Shown here one piece after another: positions 23,701 through 35,700 of a stretch of 64,000 nucleotides of DNA. A program made the translations under genes and the position numbers. Below the pieces are notes generated by a model. It saw only the letters and a list, made by a program, of their open reading frames with translations. It made no database searches and was not told where the DNA came from. This DNA comes from Cryptomeria japonica (taxonomy: Eukaryota > Streptophyta > Pinopsida > Cupressales > Cupressaceae): the NCBI RefSeq assembly GCF_030272615.1, contig NC_081406.1:245389218-245453217 (forward strand), given 5' to 3'. Within the stretch, counting starts at the first letter, position 1; every line of letters starts with the position of its first letter.

Positions 23701-26700
23701 ACCATCTTGGGTCTTGTCCGATGTTCTTTGGCATGTGGTTGACTTTCCTGTTGAGCCGCATCACTTGGTTGTTATTTTTCGAAAAGATTTCTTAAATCTT
23801 AGGCCCGGCCTAATTACATGTTTCATTTTCCTACATTGGTGAGTGTAATCTTATGAGACCGACCCGGATATGTTCTGGTGGGTATAAATATGATGTTATG
23901 TAATCATTTGTAAGGGCAGAGGAAGTAGAACTGAGAATAAGGATTGAGATTCGCATATTGTGATCCAGTTGATTCTTAGAGTCCCAGTTGGATTGTATCT
24001 GGCTTGAAACTGCATGTAACCGGTTTATTACCGGATGTTCTTTGATAATAATATGATGGTTGTCAGATGATTGCCGAAAGTTCTAACGATTTATTATGAT
24101 CCGTTTATGTGAATTTGTTGTGTTTTCTTGTTGCTTTTGTTGTGTCTCTCTTGTTGCATAAGCCGGTTGACTCTTTTGAGGGTTTTTACCGGTTATGGCT
24201 GCATTAAGTGGTATTAGAGCTGGTTATGGACCAGCTGGTGGAAGAATCGTTTGCGAACATTGAGGCATTCCTTGAGATGGACAGATCACCGATTGGAGGC
24301 AGTCTGCGTGTGTGTTCAATAAATCGCCAAGGGGAGGCAATTGAAACCAGTAGTCAGATCGTCGAGTTGAGGCAGGTCACCGGAGTGGAAGAAGAGATGT
24401 CGTCAAGGAAAGCAAACCCCCGGAGGGTAGAGCAAATGATGGAAGACTTCAAGAATGAAGTGAGGAATGAAATCCGGAATGCTTTGGCCGGTTTGCGAAG
24501 AAACCCTGATTCTGAGGATGAATATGGGAAAGTTGGTGGAGAGCTTGAGGAAGCTGAAGGATCGGAAGATGACAGAGGGGAAAGATTCCTGAAAGCAGTG
24601 GCGCAAGCAGGTAAAGTGCATAAGTTGAGGTTTCTAACTTTTCCGGAACGCTGAACCCGGAAGATCTGATCGATTGGATCAGAGAGTTGGAGGACTACTT
24701 TGAGTTTGAGGATGTCAAGGACCTGCAAAGAGTCTAGTTGGCACAGACCAAATTGAAAGAGCATGTTGCCTTGTGGTGGAAAGAGTTCCACAAAGATAGA
24801 GTGGAGAATGGTGAATTGAAGATCACCCGGTGGAGACAGATGGTTGCAAGATTGAAGGCCAAGTTCATATCGAGAGACTATGAACTGGAGTTGTTCAAGA
24901 AGTTGCGGAACCTGAAACGGAGAAACATGACTGTGAAGTAATATACTGAGGAATTCTACAAGGTGGTAATCAAACCTGGACATAGAGAGATGGACAAAGA
25001 AAAGGTGGCGAGGTACATCAATGGGCTTGCTTTTAACATTCAAAATGAGATGAGTATGTTGAAGATTTCCACAGTTGAAGAAGCTTAGGAGAAGGTGAGA
25101 AGAAGACAACCAAATAAAGGAAAGGAGAAATTCAAGATGAGTGATAGTATGAAAAAACCGGTTGAAGAAGAGGAGTCAAAACCTAAGTGGAGTAAAGAAC
25201 CAAAACAGAAGACACCAAGGAAAGGTAGCAGTAGTACCAATAGAGAATTTCTTGGCAAATGCTTCAAGTGTGGAGAAACCGGACATAGATTCTATGAATG
25301 TAAGCAAGGAATGTTAAGAAGTTGTGTGGCAAGTGAGGAACCGGATGGCACCGAATCTGACTGTGCACTGGAGTAGGGAGAATTCCTCATGTTCAGAAGA
25401 AAGGATACCGGATCTACTCAGAGGAAGAGTCTTTTCCGGACTGTGTGCAAATCAGGTGGTAAGTGTTGCAAGGTCATTGTAGATAGTGGAAGTCCTGATA
25501 ATTTAATATTTGAGGAGATGGTTGTGAAGCTTGGATTGAAGAGGCTTAAGAATCCTTGTCCTTATGAGGTGAGTTGGTTACAAGATGATCAGAAGATAGA
25601 GATAAAGGAGCAGTGTTTTGTGAATTTCAATTTTGGGCCTTTCAGAGATGAAGTTTTATGTGATATTGTATCTATGAGTGTTTGTCATGTCTTGTTGGGA
25701 AAACCTTGGCAATATGATAGAGGAGCTATTTATGACTATAGAAGAAACCTAGTTACTATTAAAAAGGATGGGCAAAAGTTCACATTGATTTCTTTGAAGG
25801 AGAAAGAGAAGGAGGTGAAGAATCTGAGTCTTGAGAAAAGTTGCAATACTGAGAAATCAATGGCAAAGGTTATACCGGAAGGTTTGAAAGAACCAGTGGC
25901 AGAGATTATACCAGAAGGTTTGACAGAACCGGTTGCAGAGGTTATACCGAAGGTTTTGAAGAAAGATCTGATAGAACCAGTTGCAGAGATTATACCGGAG
26001 GGTGACATGAGTTGGCAGAAGGATTTGATAGATGAGTCTGATGGACAGATGACACCGGATGACAGAGAGCTGATGGTAACAAACCGGATAAAGTCTTGTG
26101 GCCAAACCAAATCAAAGTTGTGAAAACAGAGACAATGTGTAGATCTGAAACAAAGAAAGAGAAACAAAGAGAGTCAGAGGTTAGAGAAATCGGTTGAGGC
26201 ACAGGGAAAGATAAAGCAGAGATTGGCAAATAAAGAAGATATTTGGATCAGAAATGAGCATGGGATCTTCATTCTGAATCTTTTTAAATGTTCATGAGTT
26301 GCCTCTCGTGGAACATCTTTTTCTACCTGGGTTGTCTGATGCAGGAGCATCCCCGGTCAATGAGCAATCTTGCATCAACCAAAAGTATTTCCTTTCTTTT
26401 ATTCTTGTTTAGTTCTTTGTGCAGTAATCTGTGTTCATACCCATATGTACCGGTAGTTGCTTGTTCTTTGTGGCAGATCTTATTTTCAGTTTCCAGATGG
26501 TTTCATGTGCTTGATTCCAGATTTCCAGTTCATTTGGGTTCTTTTCCGGTCAGTTATCGCTTTCGGTTGACTATTTTTGGGTTCCGAGACAGTTCTTGTG
26601 CTTACCGGTTGGTTTTACTTCATTACCAGCGCGATTCTTAGCATGTGGATCCATCTTGGGTCTTGTCCGATGTTCTTTGGCATGCAGCCGACCTTCCTGT

Positions 26701-29700
26701 TGAACCGCATCACTTGGTTGTTATTTTTCAGAAAGATTTCTTAAATCTTAGGGCCGACCTAATTACACATTTCATTTTCCTGCATTTGTGAATGTAATCT
26801 TATGAGGCCAACCCGGATATGTTCCAGTGGGTATAAATATGATGTTATGTAATCATTTGTAAGGGCAGAGGAAGTAGAACTGAGAATAAGGATTGAGATT
26901 CGTATATTGTGATCCAGTTGATTCTTAGAGTCCCAGTTGGATTGTATCTAACTTGAAGCCTGCATGTAACCGGTTTATTACCGGATGTTCTTTGATAATA
27001 ATATGATGGTTGTCGGATGATTGCCGAAAGTTCTAAGGATTTATTATGATCTATTTATGTGAATTTGTTGTGTTTTCTTGCTGCTTTCATTGTGTCTCTT
27101 GCTGCATAAGTCGATTGACTCTTTTGAGGGTTTTTACCGAGTATGGCAGCATTAGAGGGTTAAAAACTCTGGATAACTCCTCCAAATATGACTTGATAAG
27201 TTTCATTGATCGCAGCCTATCAATGATCGGCCCTCCTCCTAGAGCCAATTTTGTTGATGTGTTCACTAGGCACATGCAAACTCAGAATAAAATACCAAAG
27301 TATCTTACCCTCTCTTGAACAAAATCTTTTGGATGTTGAAGATTTTCTTAAGGTTCATCCAAGAAAGACTCCAAGGTTCTGAATGTAGGATCTCTACGTG
27401 TGGATAAGCCTAGTTGGTCGTTGTAATTATTCTTTCATTGAAGTTATGGTGAAATTTGTTATTTCAACAAGCCTCATGGTTCTACTTCTCAATTTATTTT
27501 CATGTTAATTAGATTGAATGCAAGAAGTTGTTGAATGTATTCATGTGAAATCCGCTTAGTCCATACCACTAGCCTCTTATTGATTGTGAGTGTGCCTTGT
27601 GTGGTCAGCTGGAATAACATGAGCTTAATCTTGAATCATCCTACACTCATTGTTTATGCATTAACTTGAATGGTAATCAATGTTTGGCGGTATTGGTTCG
27701 AACATCTTTGAAATGTCCTTAGAAGATTGCACTGAGCTTGTGTCGAATTGTTCAAGTTGATGGTGAGACCTAGCTTGGTAGGATTCCACCTATTCATTTA
27801 TCTATCTTCTTACATTATAGGTCTTAGAATAGACTCTCTCAAACCCTTCCTCTTTTGCTCTTTTTTATCTTCCAATTGAATAGATAGGACCTAAGTTCTA
27901 GCAAATCAAGCATTCAAGCATTCGAATGTAAGTCCCCTTGTGATTCCAACAAAATCACATCAACCAACTAAGCTTATCCACACATAGAGATCCTACAATT
28001 GGAACCTTGGAGTCCTTCTTGGATGAACCTTAAGCTAATCTTCATCATCCGAGAGATTTTGTTCAAGAGAGGATAAGATACTTATGGTATTTTATTCTGT
28101 GTTCGCATGTGCGTAAAAAGCACATCAACAATTACCCTTTGATTGAACAAATGGTGACTGGAATGCCACCTCAGCTTGCCTTGTAGATTTAATCAATTTG
28201 CCTTGAACATTCTTCATGATGCTTGGAATTCTTCGTGATACTTTGCATTTCATCCTTATGTTAGGGAATTCTCCTTGAACTATTTCCTTCTTAACGTTCT
28301 TTGACTTTGAGATCCCTTGATGTAGTTCCTACTTCATAATGTGCTCATGTCTTGGATTTGTCTTTGCCTCATTTGTTCACCATCATGGTGAAGTTTTCTT
28401 CATGTTTGAGCTAGTCTTCATCCTTGCTTTTGGAAACCCTTGTCCCGAAATCCTCTTCCAGTCCTTCAAATGTCGATCTTCCCCATTCACATTTGTGATG
28501 TTGTCCTTGCAATATGTTCGTCATCTTGGAGTTGATCCTTCATCATTTGTTGCTTTGAAGTGTTGAGCCCTTGATATCCCTGCAAGCTACATCCTCTTTC
28601 ACCTCAAGCCTTGATCATCATGCTTCCCTTCCTTGTAGCAAACCTGCAAAACAAACAAATATTGAATCAAACACCTATGGGATAAACTTTGTTTCAACCT
28701 TAATGGAATTGATCCTTGTAGGGACTAATTTTGTCCTTGAAATTTATCACTGTCTTCATGATCATTTTCTCATGATGGGAATTTGAAGGTCATAGGGACT
28801 CCTTGCTCTTAGCAAATTTCACTTCATTTTGATGTCTTACCCTGGGAATGGAGACACGATCTCCATAGGGGCTCTTCACTCATGACGCATGCTCTTCCTT
28901 TGTAATTTTGCCCTCAAGCGAAAATCTGACCCTCATTCGGACTCATTGTCCTTGAAAATTTTGTGTTGATTTGATCACCATTTAAAGTCCAAACTTGCCC
29001 AATTTCATCAATTTATGCAGTGTAAATTCTATTTCCATCAGGACTTTTAACATTTTCCCAAGATTTGAAGGGTGGAAAATCCAAGTCCATCAAGACTTTG
29101 TGCATTTTTTACTTATTTTACCTCCTAGGAGTGAAAAAACAACTCCTGTAGGGACTGTTAACATTTTCCCACAAAATTTGCATCAGTTTGCAACATTTTC
29201 ATCATTTTTCGCTCGAATTTTAAGGCAAATTGAAACTCAACACTTAGAAAAATAAACTGACAAGCTAAAGCAACTTGACACCTAGGATTTTTTCCTTGCA
29301 ATTTTAACACCCTTTTGCATTTTGACATGACACCCTCTCAAAGGCAAGCACTAGGAAATTATTGCTAAACTAAGACAACCTAAGCAAAACATCTACCCTA
29401 AAGAGTGAAAAAGTAGGGGTCCCCATTTGTAATGGGGTGATGTGTGAAAAGGTCACAACACTAACCTTTATCAAACTCCTTCATTTGTTTGATCAAGTAT
29501 CACGATGATGCACTTCCCATTACCAAGTTAAGGGAAAATTGGTCATTGTCGTAGATTTGGAGGTGAAGTGGAAAAACTCAAGGATAGTCGTGCTTTTGAG
29601 AGGGTAAAGGAAGTATTCTCAAGATGGCCGGGGATTTGAGGGTGCAAGGGAATGACGCTTAGGACTGGTCGAGCTTTTGGAGTAGTGAGAGAAGATTGCA

Positions 29701-32700
29701 AAGAAAGTTTGTGGATTCTAGGTTGTGTTGGTGTCTATTTTATCATCTACCAAACATTAGAATAAGATACCCAAAGGTATTCTATCCTCTCCTGAAAAAT
29801 CACTGTTGATTCCAAGGTCTATATGTGCGAACAAGCGACTTTAGTGGGATAGCTACTTGGGTAGTGTATGCTGAAAATCTCAAGGGGGACTTAGGTTTAC
29901 AAATGTCTTTCAAGCTTCTGGACTTAGATTTATCAATTGCAGGCTCAGAATCTCAAGGGGGACTTACGTTTACAAATGTCTTTCAAGCTTCTGGACTTAG
30001 ATAGATTTATCAATTTCAGGGTCTTTCTCTTTTTGGATTTTCTGGGATTTAGACTTTAAAAAAAAGGGGGAAAAGGGGATAGGGTTTAAGAAAGCTGATC
30101 TAAACCTACGAACTCTGGAGATGGTATTAAATAGGTGTTCTCGGGAAACCGCACTTTGCTTCGCCACACTAAGGACAACTCCACAAAGTGGGTGCAATCT
30201 TCAATGGGTTGTGCTTATGATCGAAGTTTTGGCATACACAAGGGATAGGCTCAGACTAACTTTGCACAGTGAAATAGAAATCATCCATTCACCAAAAGTA
30301 TGAGCAGAGATACACCAATTATTGATACTTATCAAATCCTTCATTCAATTCTAACAACTTTGAAAGCAAATCTAAATTAACTTTTAACTAATGTGTTGAG
30401 GAAATTGAAACCATGCTAATCACTCAAATAACAGAGATTACAAAGCCTTAAGAGAAAGCACACATGCAATGTATTATTTGAAAAAAATGACCTTCACGCA
30501 ACAATATATCAAAAACCTCACACTGTCCAAATGAGAGGTAGCCTTATATAGTTTTTCAGAAAATAATGAACGTTCGAGATCAAACAGTAATCAAGGGCCC
30601 AGATTGAAAGATAAAACCCTAATTAGGGTTTCCCAAAACTAACTACCCCTCGACCAATGAGAAAATTACATTTGGGGACACTTGTCCTTCTTGCTAAATA
30701 TGAACCAACAATGAAAATAGAAGGTTGTTGCATTGTGAAGTGTGCCCTTCTAGAAGCTTTTGGATAATTCAAGTTAATTGAATCTGGACATGCTAACTTG
30801 GAACATTCTGATTGGCTGGAAGATGACGAGGTGCCACCTCACCGTGTTGAATGTCTTCCTTGAATTCTCCAATTTGTGTGAAGAAATTGTCTAAGTATGG
30901 AAATTTGATTTCTTCTTGTCACCATTTGATTTTGATTGGGAGCTTGTCTTTTAAATTTCTTCAGGAGATGAAATCCTTCAAGAAGTTGGAAATTTATTTA
31001 ACTTTTCCATATCTTCACCAAGTCTGAGAACTTTTCTTTCTTGATGCCTTGAGATTCTTGCAAGTGTCTTGAATTCAAAGAAGTATTCCTCTAGGCCTTC
31101 GTCATAATAGCTCTTCCCATACTTAGACAAATTTTGGCCATCTTTATGCTTAGACGAACCTTGCTCGTGGTCCTATCTTCAACTCTGAATTTGGCCTGGA
31201 ACTCCATTTGTGTTTTCTGTGACGATCCCGCCTTTAGCTGCCAATTTATGTTGCACGAGAGGAGGGTAAAAAGATCTAGATAACTCCTCACAAATATGAA
31301 TTGATATAATTGAAAGTTCCGCTGTTCAAACATTCATTACGTTCAGCCATCATCCAAAACCTGCAAAACCAGAAGAAAATAAATTAGAATCCTCATTTTG
31401 AGGACAAACTTTGAAGGTTCGATGACAAAGTGCTCTGATTCTCCACTTCCTCAAAACTTTTAGCTTTCAACAAGCTGCGAACACTTAGGAATTTTAGAAA
31501 CCCTCAAAAACTCATTCTGATTTAAAGGTTTGGGAGTGAAATTTGTCTTTGATTGCTCTGAGCAACTTAGTCCCAAAATTTGTGAATGTCAAAATCAGAT
31601 TTGGATACAAGGAAAATATGTGAAAATCAGAATAAGTCCTTGAAAACTCCATCCAAAATTTGAAAACCAGGTTGAAAACTCAATAAATCTTCCTTGAATA
31701 CCCCTGTCACCTTCAGAATCTAAAAATATGTGAATTTGCTCTTCAAGAATCTCCTTCAATCTGCGTGTAAACTCAGACCTGCACAAAAACTCCCAAAAAC
31801 TCTCTCCTTTTGTTATCCAAAACTCAAACTTCATGTGAGAAAATGAAAGAATGAATTGTATTTGTATTGAAGTTCAGAAATCTCTCTAAAATTTGTTTCT
31901 AATTCATCCTCACTCTTTCAAATCTGCAAGGAATGTTTCTAATTCAGTCTTTAGTTGACTTGTCACTACTGAAATCTTCATCTTGTCTTTCCAATGCAAC
32001 TTTCTAAATTGATTTTCAGTTCACAATTCAAACCAAATCTGCAATATTCTTCTTTGAAAAAACCTTCTAATTTGGTCTCAGTTCAAACTTTATCATCAAA
32101 TCTTGCTAACATCACTCAAGAAAATTCCTTTTTCTTCAAACTTAGCATGTATCCCTCTCCCTTGGGCGGACTTATCTTAAATTGTTGCACTTCAGTTTGT
32201 AGGGGAAGGGCGGACTTGAAAAAAATTAAGAACCTTTGCTTATTATCATTCTTGGGCAGATTTGGTGGAGAATGTGCACCACTTGATACACTTGGCCATA
32301 TTTTCCTTATCTCAAGGCGGACTTGGATTGATCTTTGCACTGCACTCATTGCCTTGGGCGGAGTTCAACTTACCTTGGAACTTTTCATCTACAGCATAGG
32401 GCGGACATTGCTCTCTTCATGACTATGGCGGACTTTACCTTGCATTGGACCTTTCTTCTTAATACCTCCAAGGCGGACTTTGTTAATTGCATGCACCTTA
32501 CTCATGGCGGACTTTACTAATCTTGAGCTCCATGCAGGCTAGGCGGACTTTTATGAAGATGATGCACCAGATAGGAAGGCGGACTTTGTTTGATGTATGC
32601 ACCTTGATTTGAAGGAGGGCGGACTTTACTTGACTTGAGAATCCTTCAACTTTGTTATTTCCCTTACTTCTTGGGCGGACTTTGAGATACTTAAGCACCA

Positions 32701-35700
32701 AATGATATCCTTTTGGGCGGAGTTTACTTTTTTCATGCACCATTACCCATCACCTTAGGCGGACTTCCATGAGTTTGTGCACCATACATCAAGGCGGACT
32801 TTGCTCATTTCATGCACCTCAAAACCTTTCCATCTAGGGCAGACTTTTGTGAGACTTATGCATCTTCACCTTGGACTTTTCTCTCCTCCATGGCGGACTT
32901 TTTCATGTTCATGCCACTTTGCTTGCCTTTTATCTTAACCTTTCATTGCAAGGCGGACTTTTGGAGTTTGGCACCTTTTCTTATCACCTTGGGCGGACTT
33001 TGGAGTTCACACACCACTTTGCTTGGGCGGACTTTCTCCTACATGTGCACTTTGGAGGGCGGACTTTTTGGAGTTCATGACCATTGCCTTTGTACTTTGG
33101 AGGGCGGACTTTTGGAGTTCACCTTCATGGGCGGACTTTGGAGTTCACCTTCATGACGGACTTTGGAGTTTCGCAACACCATTTACTTTGCTTGGAGGGC
33201 AGACTTTTTGAAGTTAATGACCTTGGGCGGACTTTGGAGAGTCTCCATCATGGCGGACTTTTCTCTTCTCCAAGTAGGAAGGCGGACTTTCTCGCCCTTT
33301 TGCACCATTGCATTTGCACCTTGTCTCACCTAAGGGTAGACTTTCTCACTTCTTCACACCTTAACTCTCCGTTCATGGCGGACTTTCTTGCCCTTATGCA
33401 CCTTGAGGGCAGACTTTGAATGACTTGTTCTCTTCTCAAGTGGGAGGGCGGACTTTCTCGTGACTACTTATCATTCACCATCTCCTTGGGCGGACTTTTG
33501 GAGACCATAAGACTTGCTTGGGCAGACTTTGAGTCTTAGGCACCACTTAGACCTCTCCTTGGGCGGACTTTGGATGACTTGTGCTCCAATGCTAGGGCGG
33601 ACTTTGGAAGTGGTCATCTTTACTTATCCTTTTGGGCGGACTTTTGAAGACTTCATCACTCATTGCAAGGGGGGACTTTGAGTTGGCTATGATCTTAGGA
33701 GGGCGGACTTTGGATGACTTGTGCACTTTGGAGGGCGGACTTTCTGAGAACATGACCATCTCCATCATCCATAGGGCGGAGTTTGTAGAGCTCCTGATAT
33801 ACATTCACCATCAAACATTGATTAGCCAGACTTAGAGAAATACTTGAAAAAACTTCAAAGTTTAATAACTTCATCAATTTTAGCTAGATTAATGTGATAT
33901 TTGAAATCCATACTCAGGTAACCCATTCGAAGTGTCATAACCCCTAAAATGTAGGAACTTAGCTTTTTGGGTCAAAACTTGAAAAAAAATTATCGCGATC
34001 GATGCAAGTCGATGGTACCAGTGTAAACCCTACGTCCCCACCCCGAAAAAGAAATAAGAAGACATCCCTAAAAAATAGGGAAAACTTTCTAAAAATAGCC
34101 ATATCGGGGATCGGGCTAAAAATGCCAAAAACGAAACTTCCTAAAAAATATGAAAAAGCAAAAAAAAGCAAACTTTCTAAGTCCGAATTCCTTCAAATCA
34201 ATTGTGTTTGTCCTTTGGCCTTTCTAGGCACTTTGACAGTGTCTATACTCTATTATCATTTGTCTTAAAAAAACTGACTTTCAATCCTTAAGACTCGAAC
34301 CGTTCAAAACTAACAAACTAAGCAAAACTGAAGCGGAAGGTCACGAGACTCTAACAAAAACCCTAGAAAGCAAAAAAAGGGGAGGGTCCCCATTTGCAAT
34401 GAAGCGATGTGTGAAAAAGGTCACAACAGGTTGCAAGGGAATGATGCAAGGATAGTTTCAACTCATGCATTCCTTGTTGCTGCTCAACTTCAACACTAAG
34501 GTTTCCTCCTCTCAATTCACTTCAAAGCGACCTTATCATCATTCATTAAGGCATTTAGACAGCATCACCTTCACTCACCATTGCCTTTAAAACTCTTCAA
34601 GCACTTTGACCTCCACAAGGCATGGATCCTTGCAATTCAAGGAGAAATGCACCCTTAGACCATGGATTGGAGGAAAAGGAAAAACTTCCACCTTCAGGTT
34701 GATCCCTTCATTGCATTCACCAAGTATAGGATGACTTGCTCATAAGATTGACTTGGTGTCTTCTTTCCTTTCAACATCACCTAGACCTTGATTGATCCAC
34801 ATCAAACACTTTTTCTCAATTGATTGCTCATTACTTCTTGATCATTCCTTGCCTCCATGCTCAAACCTAAGGATGTCCACTTTCCTGCTTGACTACTCAT
34901 CACACTTAAGACTCACACCTTGACCTGACCTAATAGTTGCACTACAAAGCCTCACTCAAAAACCATCTTGACTCTTACCTATCACTTGCTGACAACAAGG
35001 CATTGCATCCCCTCACAAGCAAAAGGTTAAAGACTAAAGAAACTACTGCGAAGCTAGACAACTAAGCTAAAACAACTATGCTAGAAAGCAAAAAGTGGGG
35101 GCCCCATTTGCAATGGGGTGATGTGTGAAAACGTCACAACAGTTCCTTGCATGTCAAAGCAAAGCTTAGTTGAATTTCACTAAAGATCATCCATTGTCCT
35201 TGCATTCCTAGGATTAGTTTAGCATTCCTCAACCCTTAATCCTTTTGCGCTTTTTTTTAGTCAATCATTAGTATAATCAAGTAAAGACCCTCATTCTATA
35301 TCATTTGAAAGGATAGATTAGACTCAGAGCATTCCTTGTGTTTGAAAGATCCATCTCCTAAGAAAAACTATGTAGGTCCCCTTGGATTATCGGCAATCAT
35401 ATGAACCATTGAGCTTATCCACACCTCAAGACCTAACATTTGGAACCTTGGAGTCACCTCAAGTGATCACTTAGTTCAGCATTTGAGAGGATTTTGTTCA
35501 AGAGAGGATAAGATACCTTGGTATTTTATTCTGTATATGAAGTGCATAAAAAACACATCAATAGTACCAAACAAAAACAAGATCATTGAGGTGTTCTTGG
35601 GTCATCCTGTTATTCTTCTTCATGTGAATGCTCTCAAATAGGCTCTGATTGCATTCACACTCAAAAGCACTATAGGGTTCAGATAAAATATGGATGGCTA

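Larger units (their letters stand above)
23392..27154 (+). mobile_element. Non-autonomous Gypsy element with gag and protease
   Basis: LTRs at 23392-24206 and 26337-27154 begin TGATGCARGAGCATCC and end GCATTA. A perfect target duplication GAGGG flanks it (23387-23391, 27155-27159). TGGTATTAGAGC serves as primer site. The 2.1-kb interior encodes Gypsy gag, a zinc knuckle and a protease-like domain. Reverse transcriptase, RNase H and integrase are absent. It is inserted into an older LTR. Confidence 0.9.

Noticed and set aside
24354..25109. 251-codon ORF on the minus strand
   Set aside because: Antisense to the Gypsy gag coding sequence, whose plus-strand domains are clear.
25736..26229. Minus-strand ORFs opposite the protease tail
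   Set aside because: Antisense shadow of the EPVAEIIPEG repeats.
32164..33786. Regular repeat array considered as CRISPR
   Set aside because: Repeats are only ten bases, spacers vary widely, and the context is a plant LTR.
32812..33835. Overlapping ORFs with repeated GGL and ADF motifs
   Set aside because: They are translations of the GGCGGACTTT array in different frames, with no coding character.
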